From Nocardioides immobilis (lineage in GTDB: Bacteria > Actinomycetota > Actinomycetes > Propionibacteriales > Nocardioidaceae), in contig NZ_QXGH01000010.1 of NCBI RefSeq assembly GCF_003515065.1, positions 248,001-312,000 on the forward strand: 64,000 bases of DNA. Reading direction: 5' to 3'. Below are positions 18,399 to 26,949 of the stretch, in pieces. Made by a program: the position numbers and the translations under genes. Below the pieces are notes generated by a model. It did not search any database. It was not told the origin of the DNA and saw only the letters and a list, made by a program, of their open reading frames with translations. Within the stretch, counting starts at the first letter, position 1; the number at the start of each line of letters is the position of its first letter.

Positions 18399-19637
18399 GT
18401 GGAGCAGATGTATCCGGAGTCGGCTGAGGTGTTCCGGTCGGAGGTGATCGACTTCCTCGCCCGGGCGCTCCCCGACGGCTGGTCCGGTCTGGGTGCCCTC
18501 ACCGTCGAGGAACGCGGCGCCTTCCTTCCGCGATGGCGCACACTCTTGCTCGAGAACCGGCTCCTCGCGGCGGCGTGGCCCACGGAGTACGGGGGCCGAG
18601 GAGTCGGTGTGTGGGAGCAGTCCGTGCTCCAGGAAGAGTTCGTGCGCGCCGGTGCGACACTCACGCCCTACCTGAGCGACCGCATCGGGATCAGCCTGTT
18701 GGGCCCCACCCTGCTCGCGTGCGGCAGCCCAGAGCAGAAGGAGTACTTCCTGCCTCGGATCATCAGCGCGGAGCACCGCTGGGCCCAGGGCTACTCCGAG
18801 CCCGAGGCGGGCAGTGATCTGTTCAGCCTACGAACGACGGCTGTGCTCGACGAGCACGGCCGCTGGCGGGTGGACGGTCAGAAGGTGTGGCAGACAGGCG
18901 GCATGGAGGCCAATTGGATCTTCACGCTGGTCCGGACCGAGCCGGGCGTGCGCGGCGCGGCGGGCATCTCCATGCTCCTGATCCCACTCGACCAGCCAGG
19001 CGTGACCGTGCGGCCGATCCGCACCATGACGGGAACCGACGAGCTCAGCGAGGTCTTCTTCTCCGGAGCCGTTGCGGCCCCGGAACACCTCGTCGGCGGG
19101 CGTGGAGAGGGGGCAACGGTCGCCCTGACCCTGCTCGGCCACGAGCGAACAGGAGGAGGAGCGCTGCACGCCCTCTACGAGCAGGAGCTCGGGCGCGTGA
19201 TCCAGCTGATCCGGGACGCCCGGCTGCAGCACGACCCGGTTGTTCGGCAACGCATCGGCGAATTCACCGCAACTGTGGCGGCGATGCGGCACCTGGCAGC
19301 CCGGTCGCTCGCCTCCGCGGCATCGGGCGAACCACCCAGCGCGGCATCGTCCGTGACCAAGTTGTACGAGACCGAGTACCACCGGGACCTGACCACGTTC
19401 GTCATGGACGTGCTGGGAGTCGCCGGCGCCGTCGGAGGGGTCAGCGAGCCGATTCCCGAGCTCGGTCCGGACCCGGTCGGCACCCCCAACTCGCCTGACG
19501 CGTGGTCCACGGCGTATCTCATGGCTCGCGGTGCGACGATCTACGGAGGGTCCAGCCAGATCCAACGAAACACGCTTGCCGAGCAGGTGTTGGGGCTTCC
19601 GCGTGAACCGCGGGTGCAGGAGGCTCGCGCGTCATGA
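18399..19637 (+). CDS. acyl-CoA dehydrogenase, first subunit of a coupled pair
   Basis: A 412-aa FAD-dependent acyl-CoA dehydrogenase. GTG 18399 is chosen because GAGGAG ends 5 nt upstream; the frame opens earlier at 18351. Family features are WAQGYSEPEAGSDLFSLRTT (flavin/substrate loop), DGQKVWQTGG and the C-terminal IYGGSSQIQRNTLAEQVLGL. The glutamate of the classical 'Y-E-G-T' base motif is Gly here, as in many actinobacterial FadE-type subunits whose catalytic Glu lies elsewhere. The next ACD gene overlaps by 4 nt (ATGA), which suggests an obligate heteromer like the alpha2-beta2 ChsE1-ChsE2 dehydrogenases of steroid side-chain oxidation. Confidence 0.92.
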   Translation: MEQMYPESAEVFRSEVIDFLARALPDGWSGLGALTVEERGAFLPRWRTLLLENRLLAAAWPTEYGGRGVGVWEQSVLQEEFVRAGATLTPYLSDRIGISLLGPTLLACGSPEQKEYFLPRIISAEHRWAQGYSEPEAGSDLFSLRTTAVLDEHGRWRVDGQKVWQTGGMEANWIFTLVRTEPGVRGAAGISMLLIPLDQPGVTVRPIRTMTGTDELSEVFFSGAVAAPEHLVGGRGEGATVALTLLGHERTGGGALHALYEQELGRVIQLIRDARLQHDPVVRQRIGEFTATVAAMRHLAARSLASAASGEPPSAASSVTKLYETEYHRDLTTFVMDVLGVAGAVGGVSEPIPELGPDPVGTPNSPDAWSTAYLMARGATIYGGSSQIQRNTLAEQVLGLPREPRVQEARAS

Positions 19638-20740
19638 GCTGGGTCTGGACGGAGGAGCAGGATGCACTCGCCTCGGCGCTGCGCGCCCTACTCGCCAAGA
19701 ACATCGAGCCGACCGTCGAGGCGCTCACGGGACCCTCGACTGCGGCAGGCGGGCAGGTCTGGACACGCCTTGCCGCAGAGATCGGGGTCCACGCCATCGG
19801 GATTCCGGAGGAGTTCGGAGGAGTAGGTTCCAGCTTTCACGAAAAGGCGGTGGTGTTCGCCGAGACCGGCAGGGCGCTCGCCCCGCGGGGGCTGTTCTCG
19901 ACGACCGCACTGGCAGCCCCGGCGATTCTGCTGTCCGGCGACCGCGAGCGGTGCGCGGACTTCCTGCCGAAGCTGGCTGAGGGGTCGCTCTCGGGCACTG
20001 TCGCACTGCAGGAGGCAGCCGGTGAGGGGTCGACGCCCTCCGCGGAGCTGGTCGACGGGACGTGGCGAGTATCCGGACATATGACCCATGTCACCGACGC
20101 GGCCGACGTGGAGCTCATGCTTCTCGCCGCGCGAACCGATCAGGGGTCACGCCTGTTCGCGGTCGACCTGGCCGGTGACGGTGTGACCCTCGAAATTCCT
20201 CCGTGCCTGGACCTGACTCGGCCGCTCGTCGAGGTGCGGCTGATCGGTGCCGTCGGAGTTCCGGTCGGCGATGCTGGGCGAGGTGATCACATCATCGCCG
20301 AGGTGCGCGGCCAGGCGGCCGTCGCGCTGGCATTCGAGCAGCTCGGCGGCGCCGCTCGGTGTGTGGAGATGGCGACGGAGTACGCCCTGTCCCGCACGCA
20401 GTTCGGGCGCCCGATCGGCTCCTTCCAAGCCATCAAGCATCTGCTGGCCGACGTCCTGGTCGCAGTCGAATCGGCGTCGACGGCCGCCCAGCATGCTGCC
20501 CACGCCGTCGAGCGGGAAGATCTCGACGAGCGCGCCGAAGCGATCTCGGTCGCCCAGATCCTCGCGTCGGAGGCCTATACCGCGGCTGCGGGGGCGAACG
20601 TGCAGGTGCATGGCGGCATCGGATTCACCTGGGAGCACCCGGCTCACCTGTTCTTCCGGCGCGCCACGGTGTCGAAGGCGTTCCTCGGCTCTCCCTCGGA
20701 GTACCGCGAGGCGCTCGCCGCCAAGGCGTTCGGCGGATGA
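19634..20740 (+). CDS. acyl-CoA dehydrogenase, second subunit of a coupled pair
   Basis: A 368-aa ACD-family protein that starts within the stop of the preceding gene. It is shorter than a classical ACD (about 380-390 aa). The N-terminal helix domain is present (EIGVHAIGIPEEFGGVGSSF); the central beta domain is poorly conserved and lacks the usual 'T-E-P-x-A-G-S-D' flavin loop; the C-terminal domain is clear (ALSRTQFGRPIGSFQAIKHL and VHGGIGFTWEHPAHLFFRRA). This mix matches the small subunit of heterotetrameric actinobacterial ACDs. It probably works only with the 18399 product. Confidence 0.9.
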   Translation: MSWVWTEEQDALASALRALLAKNIEPTVEALTGPSTAAGGQVWTRLAAEIGVHAIGIPEEFGGVGSSFHEKAVVFAETGRALAPRGLFSTTALAAPAILLSGDRERCADFLPKLAEGSLSGTVALQEAAGEGSTPSAELVDGTWRVSGHMTHVTDAADVELMLLAARTDQGSRLFAVDLAGDGVTLEIPPCLDLTRPLVEVRLIGAVGVPVGDAGRGDHIIAEVRGQAAVALAFEQLGGAARCVEMATEYALSRTQFGRPIGSFQAIKHLLADVLVAVESASTAAQHAAHAVEREDLDERAEAISVAQILASEAYTAAAGANVQVHGGIGFTWEHPAHLFFRRATVSKAFLGSPSEYREALAAKAFGG

Positions 20741-20901
20741 GCTCACCGACACCACCTGAAGCACCACGCACCGTGTCTCGGGGCGCCGCTTCGGAAGCGG
20801 AACGGGTCCCTGCTCTGGTCGGGGGTGGCAGCAGCGCCGCGCACCAGCCGCGCGCCCACCGTCGCGCGCTCGACGCACATTCATCACAAGGAAGGAATGG
20901 C

Positions 20902-21216
20902 ATGTCTGTCCTAGTCATGGTCACGATCACACCCAAACCGGAGTGCCTCGATGAGTTGACGGAGAAGCTCCAATCGGCGATCTCTGCTTTCCATGCCGAG
21001 CCGGGATGTGATCTCTACGCGTTGCACCGGACCGAGGACCAGATCGTGGCGATCGAGCGCTGGCGGGATGCCGACGCGTTCCGGGCGCACCAGGGCGGCG
21101 ACGCCGCCCGATCCGGAGCAGCGATGATGGCGGGCAAGCTGGCTCGTTCCCCCGAGTTGCAGCTGTTGCAGGCGCTGCCCGCCGGTGATCCGGCCAAGGG
21201 AGCCGTCCGGCCGTGA
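20902..21216 (+). CDS. antibiotic biosynthesis monooxygenase (ABM) domain protein
   Basis: A 104-aa ferredoxin-like (dimeric alpha/beta barrel) protein from ATG 20902, preceded by AAGGAAGG. The family pattern is visible: VLVMVTITPKPECLDELTEK, EPGCDLYALHRTEDQIVAIE and RWRDADAFRAHQGGD. ABM proteins include cofactor-free quinol monooxygenases and small accessory enzymes. The exact reaction cannot be told here. It lies 161 nt after the ACD pair on the same strand, and decayed thiolase-like sequence follows. Confidence 0.82.
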   Translation: MSVLVMVTITPKPECLDELTEKLQSAISAFHAEPGCDLYALHRTEDQIVAIERWRDADAFRAHQGGDAARSGAAMMAGKLARSPELQLLQALPAGDPAKGAVRP

Positions 21217-21365
21217 GCGGGCGAGCATCGACGATGTGATCGGAGCTGATTTCCGCGCGCCGGCTGGCCAGGCGCTGAACATGGCCCGAAGCGCCCTCGT
21301 CGGGGCCTTGTGGAGTCCGCGCCAGCCACGACAAACGACGGTCGACCGCGAAGGCGGTCAGCGTG
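21217..21365 (+). pseudogene. thiolase fragment
   Basis: The frame just after the ABM gene reads SIDDVIGADFRAPAGQALNM, then ARSALVGALW and TTVDREGG. This matches residues ~45-95 of the intact thiolase at 23292 (ALIDDVIAGCVSQTGEQALN, ARTALLAAGL, TSVDRQCGSS), with the catalytic Cys position changed to Glu-Gly. The start and the remaining ~300 residues are missing. It is a decayed, partial thiolase. The rest of the gap to 21694 shows no convincing gene. Confidence 0.6.
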
Positions 21366-21697
21366 ACCGCCGCGTACCCCTGGTCAGCCCGGTCGGCGAC
21401 TGCCTCTGGTGGTGGGGCACGATGCCCGGGTCGGAGCGGCACCGGCCGGCGTCGGTCAGGCGGATGAGCACCTGGCCGTGGCCTCTGACGGTCGCGGCAC
21501 GTGGACGAGCGCCGGCAGTGCCCGACCTCGCCCCGGTGGGCGCCTGCATCGTCGTCGCACGGCGATCTCCACGCCACCAGTGTTCGAGCGGTTGTCCTGA
21601 ATCGCGACAGCCGTGCCCGCATCCGCCGCCGTAACCTGCGAACACCCGGTCGATGCGCCGGTGGCGAAGCGTTCACGATGTGGTGAGGAGCAAGGTG

Positions 21698-22462
21698 GTG
21701 GATCCGGCTGGATCGGTCGCAGTGGTGACGGGAGCGGCATCAGGGTTGGGGCTCGCGACGGCCCGGGCCCTCGTCGACCGGGATGCACAGGTCGTCCTCG
21801 TCGACCTGCCGTCGTCTGCGGGCGGTCAGGTGGCGGCCGATCTCGGCTCGACTGCCGTGTTCGCACCGGCCGACGTACGAGACCCCGACCAGGTCGCGGC
21901 GGCGGTCGATGTCGCCACCGGGCGCGGGCCGCTGCGGGTCATCGTCAACTGTGCGGGCGTCGGTGACCCGGCGCGCACTGTAGGTCGCGACGGTGCCCTC
22001 GATCTGGAGCGGTTCCGCCGGGTGGTGGAGATCAATCTCGTCGGCACGTTCAACGTGATCCGGCTGGCCGCCTCCGCGATGGTGAGCAACACGCCGGTCA
22101 TCGACGGCGAGCGTGGCGTCATCGTCAACACGGCGTCGGTCGCTGCTTTCGACGGGCAGATCGGTCAGGCGTCGTACTCTGCCTCCAAGGCCGGCATCGC
22201 CGGCATGACTCTTCCGGTCGCCCGGGACCTGGCCCGGCACCAAATTCGCGTGATGGCCATCGCGCCGGGCATGTTCGAGACGCCGATCCTGGCTGGCCTG
22301 TCGGAAAGGATGCGCGTCTCGATCGCAGCCCAAGTGCCGCATCCTGCCCGCCTCGGTGAGCCGCGGGAGTACGCCGACCTTGCGATGCACATCGTGACCA
22401 ACGCGATGCTCAACGGCGAGGTGATACGCCTCGACGGCGCGATCCGGATGGCGCCAGAGTGA
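21698..22462 (+). CDS. SDR family 3-hydroxyacyl-CoA dehydrogenase-like oxidoreductase
   Basis: A 254-aa SDR. GTG 21698 is chosen because GAGGAG lies 7 nt upstream; GTG 21695 and earlier codons are possible. The cofactor motif is VTGAASGLGLATARALVDRD, and the catalytic residues are in VNTASVAAFDGQIGQASYSA (Ser, Tyr) with SKAG. The 'F-D-G-Q-I-G-Q-A-S-Y-S-A-S-K' stretch and the C-terminal MFETPILAGLSE resemble type-2 3-hydroxyacyl-CoA dehydrogenase (HSD17B10), so it probably oxidises a 3-hydroxyacyl-CoA with NAD. It overlaps the next SDR by 4 nt. Confidence 0.88.
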   Translation: MDPAGSVAVVTGAASGLGLATARALVDRDAQVVLVDLPSSAGGQVAADLGSTAVFAPADVRDPDQVAAAVDVATGRGPLRVIVNCAGVGDPARTVGRDGALDLERFRRVVEINLVGTFNVIRLAASAMVSNTPVIDGERGVIVNTASVAAFDGQIGQASYSASKAGIAGMTLPVARDLARHQIRVMAIAPGMFETPILAGLSERMRVSIAAQVPHPARLGEPREYADLAMHIVTNAMLNGEVIRLDGAIRMAPE

Positions 22463-23193
22463 GTCGCGCAGCACTCGTCACCGGCGCCTCCCGTGGAATA
22501 GGTGAGGCGGTCGCCTGCCGGCTGGCCGAGCACGGCTACGACCTCACGATCAGTGCACGGAGCCTCGAAGCCCTCGACACCCTCGCCGGTGAGCTGCGCA
22601 GCAAGCACCGCGTACGGGTCCAGACCGTGGTCGCCAACATGGCCGACGAGACCGATGTGCGCCAGCTCGCGGAAGCACACCGCAGCGCCCACGGCGCGCT
22701 CGACCTCCTCGTCCTGAATGCGGGCATGGGATCGATAGGTGCGTTCGCTGACTACCCGGTGCACCGCTTCGACACCCTCTTCGCCGTCAACATGCGCTCG
22801 GCCTTCGTGCTCACCCAGGAGCTCCTGCCGCTCCTTCGACAGGCTGGCCGGCGCAGCCGGCTCGGCGGGCGGGTCATCGCGGTGGCTTCGACGACCGGTG
22901 TCGTCGGCGAGCCGCTGAACTCGGCCTACGGGGCCACCAAGGCGGCGCTGATCTCGTGGTGCGAGGCCGTCAGCACCGAGGAGTCCGGACGCGGGGTCTC
23001 GGCGACAGCCGTGTGCCCGGGATACGTCGCCACGGCGATGACCGAGAGCCTCTCCGAACAAGTGCCGCCCGAGGAGATGATCCCCGTCGCTGACGTCGCC
23101 GAGGCGGTCGTCTCCCTGGCCCGGCTGAGCAAGGGCACCGTTGTGCCGTCGCTGGTGTTGACCCGACCCGGTCCGCACCTGTGGCGGGCCTGA
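22459..23193 (+). CDS. SDR family oxidoreductase
   Basis: A 244-aa SDR from GTG 22459, overlapping the previous gene by 4 nt. The cofactor motif is TGASRGIGEAVACRLAEHGY, with NAG in VLNAGMGSIG and the catalytic Ser, Tyr and Lys in VASTTGVVGEPLNSAYGATK. The C-terminus lacks the usual 'T-G-x-x-x-x-V-D-G-G' and ends SLVLTRPGPHLWRA, as in the 3-oxoacyl reductase-like group acting on bulky substrates. Substrate unknown; coupling to the HSD17B10-like gene suggests the same CoA-ester pathway. Confidence 0.85.
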   Translation: MSRAALVTGASRGIGEAVACRLAEHGYDLTISARSLEALDTLAGELRSKHRVRVQTVVANMADETDVRQLAEAHRSAHGALDLLVLNAGMGSIGAFADYPVHRFDTLFAVNMRSAFVLTQELLPLLRQAGRRSRLGGRVIAVASTTGVVGEPLNSAYGATKAALISWCEAVSTEESGRGVSATAVCPGYVATAMTESLSEQVPPEEMIPVADVAEAVVSLARLSKGTVVPSLVLTRPGPHLWRA

Positions 23194-23291
23194 CCGGTGG
23201 CCACGGGCCGTAGCAGAACGAGACATCCGCGGCCGGGTCAGTCGACGTAGCGTGCTGGTGACCCCCTAAAGAATCCGAAGAGAGAAGAACC

Positions 23292-24479
23292 ATGCGCAGT
23301 GCTGTGATCGTCGACGCCGTCCGTACCGCGTCCGGCAAGGGCAAGCCCGGCGGCGCCCTCTCCGGCGTGCACCCGGTGGACCTTCTTCAGCAGACCCTCA
23401 GGGGTCTGCTCGACCGCAACGACCTGGACCCGGCGCTCATCGACGACGTCATCGCCGGCTGTGTGTCCCAGACCGGCGAGCAGGCGCTCAACATCGCTCG
23501 GACTGCGCTGCTCGCCGCCGGCTTGCCGGAATCGGTGCCTGGCACCAGCGTGGATCGCCAGTGCGGGTCGAGCCAGCAGGCTGCCCACTTCGCCGCCCAA
23601 GGCATCATGGCCGGCGCGTACGACGTCGCCATCGCCTGTGGCGTCGAGTCGATGAGCCGCATCCCGATGGGCGCCAGCTCGCAGGGCCAAGACCCGAACG
23701 GTGCCCCGCTTGCGGGGCGCTACCCCGAGGGGCTGGTGGGCCAGGGGATCTCTGCGGAGCTGATCGCTGCCGATTGGAAGCTCTCGCGCGCCGACCTCGA
23801 CGAGTTCTCCGCGCGCTCCCATGGGCTCGCGGCGGCGGCGGTCGCTTCGGGCCTGCTCGACAACGAGACAGTGCCGATCACGCTTCCTGACGGCAGCCTC
23901 CACACCGTCAACGAGACCCTGCGCGCCTCGACGACCGCCGAGGGTCTCGGCGGGCTGCGCGCATCCTTCGAGTCCGAGGAGTTCTCTGCCCGGTTCCCCC
24001 AGATCCAGTGGAGCATCACCGCGGGCAACTCCTCGCCGCTCACCGATGCCGCCTCCGCGGTTCTCATCATGAGCGAAGACAAGGCCGTCGAGCTCGGGCT
24101 GACGCCGCGGGCGCGGTTTCATTCCTTCGCAGTCACCGGCAGCGATCCGCTCTACATGCTCACCGGCGTGATCCCGGCGACCGAGAAGGTTCTCAAGCGA
24201 GCCGGCTTGACGATCGATGAGATCGACACCTTCGAGATCAACGAGGCCTTCGCGCCCGTTCCGTTGTGCTGGCTCGCCGAAACGGGTGCCGCTCCAGACC
24301 GGCTCAACCCGGCCGGCGGCGCGATCGCTCTCGGCCACGCCCTGGGTGCCTCGGGCACGCGCCTGCTGACCACGATGCTCACCAACCTCGAGGCGTCCGG
24401 CGGTCGCTACGGGCTGCAGACGATGTGCGAGGGCGGCGGGATGGCCAACGCGACGATCATCGAGAGGCTCACGGCGTGA
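23292..24479 (+). CDS. thiolase (acetyl-CoA C-acyltransferase)
   Basis: A 395-aa degradative thiolase from ATG 23292. All catalytic elements are present: the nucleophile in TSVDRQCGSSQQAAHFAAQG (Cys about residue 92), the His in NPAGGAIALGHALGASGTRL, and the second Cys in LQTMCEGGGMANATIIE. It cleaves a 3-oxoacyl-CoA with CoA to release acetyl- or propionyl-CoA. It is the only thiolase in the window with intact chemistry, so it is the likely terminal beta-oxidation step of this operon. It lies 98 nt after the SDR pair; the next SDR overlaps its stop codon. Confidence 0.94.
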   Translation: MRSAVIVDAVRTASGKGKPGGALSGVHPVDLLQQTLRGLLDRNDLDPALIDDVIAGCVSQTGEQALNIARTALLAAGLPESVPGTSVDRQCGSSQQAAHFAAQGIMAGAYDVAIACGVESMSRIPMGASSQGQDPNGAPLAGRYPEGLVGQGISAELIAADWKLSRADLDEFSARSHGLAAAAVASGLLDNETVPITLPDGSLHTVNETLRASTTAEGLGGLRASFESEEFSARFPQIQWSITAGNSSPLTDAASAVLIMSEDKAVELGLTPRARFHSFAVTGSDPLYMLTGVIPATEKVLKRAGLTIDEIDTFEINEAFAPVPLCWLAETGAAPDRLNPAGGAIALGHALGASGTRLLTTMLTNLEASGGRYGLQTMCEGGGMANATIIERLTA

Positions 24480-25216
24480 GCATCTCCTTCGACTTCACCG
24501 GTCGCACGGCACTGGTCACCGGCGGTGCACAAGGGATCGGCTTCGAGATCGCCTCGATGTTCCAACGGGCGGGCGCGAGAGTGGCCGTCCTGGACCGCGA
24601 CGAGGCCGTGCTCGGCGAGGTGTGGCCAGACACCACTGAGAACGTGACGACCTACGCGCTCGACGTCAGTGACACTGCCGCCGTCGACGCGGCGATCGGC
24701 GACATCGCGCACGGGGCGGGCGGCATCGAAATCGCGGTGAACAACGCCGGCATCACCCGAGACACCGTCGTCTGGAAGATGACCGACGAGCAGTGGACCG
24801 ACGTGCTCGCGGTCCACTTGGGCGGCACGTTCGCCGTCACTCGCGCGGTGGTTCCGGTCATGCGTGCCGCGGGCTACGGACGCATCATCAACGTGACGTC
24901 GTACACCGGCATGCACGGCGCCATCGGGCAAGCGAACTACGCGGCCGCGAAGGGCGGCATCATCGCCTTCACCAAGACCACCGCGAAGGAGACCGCCGGC
25001 TTCGGCATCACGGTCAACGCGATCTCGCCCAACGCCGAGACAGCCATGGTCGCTGCCGTCAGCAAAGAGCGGCTCGCAGAAATGACCGCGACCGTCCCCC
25101 TCGGACGCTTCGCGAAGCCGTCCGAGATGGCCACAGCCGTCGGCTATCTGGCCGCTGAGGAGAGCGCATACGTCACCGGTGTGGTCCTGCCGGTCGACGG
25201 CGGATTGGCGATGTGA
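24476..25216 (+). CDS. SDR family 3-oxoacyl reductase/3-hydroxyacyl dehydrogenase (FabG-like)
   Basis: A 246-aa SDR with GTG 24476 overlapping the thiolase stop by 4 nt; the frame upstream to 24266 runs inside the thiolase and is ignored. The cofactor motif is VTGGAQGIGFEIASMFQRAG, the NNAG motif is VNNAGITRDT, the catalytic Ser and Tyr-x-x-x-Lys are in VTSYTG and YAAAK, and the C-terminus ends VTGVVLPVDGGLAM. FabG-like proteins next to thiolases usually supply the 3-oxoacyl-CoA substrate. Last gene of this plus-strand operon, followed by a strong terminator. Confidence 0.88.
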   Translation: MSISFDFTGRTALVTGGAQGIGFEIASMFQRAGARVAVLDRDEAVLGEVWPDTTENVTTYALDVSDTAAVDAAIGDIAHGAGGIEIAVNNAGITRDTVVWKMTDEQWTDVLAVHLGGTFAVTRAVVPVMRAAGYGRIINVTSYTGMHGAIGQANYAAAKGGIIAFTKTTAKETAGFGITVNAISPNAETAMVAAVSKERLAEMTATVPLGRFAKPSEMATAVGYLAAEESAYVTGVVLPVDGGLAM

Positions 25217-25268
25217 CGCGAGATGGCCGGCCCGGCCGTCGTGAGGACGCGGGCCGGCCACGTCACAT
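25211..25268. terminator. bidirectional stem-loop between convergent operons
   Basis: TGGCCGGCCCG (25224-25234) pairs perfectly with CGGGCCGGCCA (25250-25260) around a 15-nt loop, and an outer arm ATGTGACG (25211-25218) pairs with CGTCACAT (25261-25268). There is no U-tract, as is common in actinomycetes. It sits exactly between the convergent genes ending at 25216 and 25284. Confidence 0.8.
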
Positions 25269-25283
25269 GGCGCCGGCACACAC

Positions 25284-25763
25284 TCAGCCCACCGGCTCGA
25301 AGTGGGCGATGTCGAGGATCTGACCGGTGCGCTCCTCGGCCCAGACGGCTCGCACCCGGGTGCCGAAGGGAAGCTGCTCGCGCACGTCGGCGCCCGGTGT
25401 GAAGTCGACGCCGACGACCCAGTGCATGAGCAGGGTGCTGGCCCCATCGAGACGGATTGCGCCGATGGCGTACGGCGCCTGAGGACCCCCGGTGAAGCCG
25501 TGCCAGGCCACGGTGAAGACTTCGAGGGTGCCTTCGTGGGGCAGCTCCCGCCAGCCGTCGGTCGGCTCAAAGCACGACTCGCAGTAGGCCTGCGGTGGGA
25601 CGAACACCCGCACGCATGAGCTGCATCCGGTGGCGAGGATCTTCTTCTGCCGCAGGCCCTCCATGAACTGGCTCCACGTCTCCCCGAGGTGGATGTCGTA
25701 GTGGAGGTCCCAGTGCACAGCCTGCGTCGGCGCGGCGGTCTCAGTGTTGGCTGTGGTCGTCAT
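25284..25763 (-). CDS. DUF35 Zn-ribbon/OB-fold protein, thiolase partner
   Basis: A 159-aa protein from ATG 25763 with AAGGAG about 9 nt upstream. A zinc ribbon is formed by CSSC (in ILATGCSSCVRVFVPPQAYC) and CESC, followed by an OB fold (TLEVFTVAWHGF, APYAIGAIRLDG). DUF35 proteins bind acyl-CoA and form complexes with thiolase-like enzymes, as in archaeal HMG-CoA synthase/thiolase and in the ChsH2-Ltp2 retro-aldolase of steroid degradation. It lies one base after the thiolase-like gene at 25765, so a complex with that protein and the one at 26946 is likely. Confidence 0.9.
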   Translation of the reverse strand: MTTTANTETAAPTQAVHWDLHYDIHLGETWSQFMEGLRQKKILATGCSSCVRVFVPPQAYCESCFEPTDGWRELPHEGTLEVFTVAWHGFTGGPQAPYAIGAIRLDGASTLLMHWVVGVDFTPGADVREQLPFGTRVRAVWAEERTGQILDIAHFEPVG

Positions 25764-25764
25764 G

Positions 25765-26949
25765 TCAGTTGCTCCTTGCAAGGGACTCGAAGATGGCGAG
25801 GTTCTCGAACTGGAAGAAGGACCCCCCGGTGCCGTGACCCAGGGAACGGCGCGCTCCCGGTATCTGGATCGAGGCGGGGGCGTCGCCCATGACCTGCAGA
25901 GCGGCGTAGGCATACGGGGCGAGCTCGCCGGCAACGCCGGCATTGGTGCATTTCGGGCCGCCTGACATGTTCGTCGGCAATGTGCCACCGGCGTCGGTCG
26001 CGCCGCTGCGGATCAGGTCGATTCCGCCGCCGGGAGGCGCGAAGCCGAGGGCCTCGAGCTGCATCGGCTGCATGTGGGCGTACGGGGCGAAGATCTCCAC
26101 CGCGTCGAACTCGCCGAGCGGGTCGCGGATGTCGGCGAGTGCGTAGACCCGCCGGGCAAGGTTCGCGAGGTTCTGCATCCGTGAGAAGTCGCCCTTGCCG
26201 CCGCCCAAGTAGGGGTCGGCCGACATGCCCATCGCCTTGATGAGTGCCGGCGTTGTCGCGAGGTCGGCGACATCTTCCGGGTCCGCTACCAGCATCGCGA
26301 CAGCAGAGGTCGAGATCGGGCACACCATCGGCTGCGTCAGTGGCGACGACAAGGGCCTGCCTGCGAGCACCTCCTCAGGGGTCATCTCGTAGCGCAGGTG
26401 TGCGAACGGGTTGCGCGAGGCCTTCGCGTGGTCGGCGACGGCGACCGCGGCGAGATCATCTGCTGTGAGGCCGTATCGCTCCTGGTAGGCGCTCGCTGCG
26501 AACGCACCCATGTGATAGCCGCCCATCCCGAGCGGCTGCTCAATGATCATCGGCGAGTTGGTGTTGATGGCGCTCTGCAGGTCGGTCGACCCGAAGAAGG
26601 TCGGGCCGCCGAGGACAAGTACCCGGCGGTGCGTGCCAGAGCGGACCATCCGCGCGGCCACCTGCATCAGGTTGCCTCCAGTGGTGCCGCCGGTGTTGAC
26701 GATCGTCACCGGCAAGTCCGCGCCAATGCCGAGCAGGCGGGTCACGTGCTTGGCACCGAGCACGGTTCCCTCGAAGCCGTCGATGTTGCCGGTGACGATC
26801 GCGTCGATGCTGTCGGGAGACGCCCCGCTGTGCGCAAGTGTCGCCTGGACCGCCTGCTGACACAGCTCGATCGTGGATCGTGTCTGCTTGCGCGGCGAGG
26901 TCGCCTCGGTCAGGCCGACCCCCGCGACCGCTGCTCGATACGCCATCAA
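25765..26949 (-). CDS. thiolase-like protein lacking canonical catalytic residues
   Basis: A 394-aa member of the SCP2/thiolase-like group, beginning MMAYRAAVAGVGLTEATSPR. At the place of the nucleophilic Cys the sequence reads VNTGGTTGGNLMQVAARMVR, with no Cys. At the usual 'G-G-x-x-x-x-G-H-P-x-G' site it reads NMSGGPKCTNAGVAGELAPY, with no catalytic His. It may therefore act as a retro-aldolase or other non-thiolytic C-C lyase, as Ltp2 does, or as a structural subunit. It overlaps the upstream thiolase-like gene by 4 nt and precedes the DUF35 gene. Confidence 0.88.
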   Translation of the reverse strand: MMAYRAAVAGVGLTEATSPRKQTRSTIELCQQAVQATLAHSGASPDSIDAIVTGNIDGFEGTVLGAKHVTRLLGIGADLPVTIVNTGGTTGGNLMQVAARMVRSGTHRRVLVLGGPTFFGSTDLQSAINTNSPMIIEQPLGMGGYHMGAFAASAYQERYGLTADDLAAVAVADHAKASRNPFAHLRYEMTPEEVLAGRPLSSPLTQPMVCPISTSAVAMLVADPEDVADLATTPALIKAMGMSADPYLGGGKGDFSRMQNLANLARRVYALADIRDPLGEFDAVEIFAPYAHMQPMQLEALGFAPPGGGIDLIRSGATDAGGTLPTNMSGGPKCTNAGVAGELAPYAYAALQVMGDAPASIQIPGARRSLGHGTGGSFFQFENLAIFESLARSN

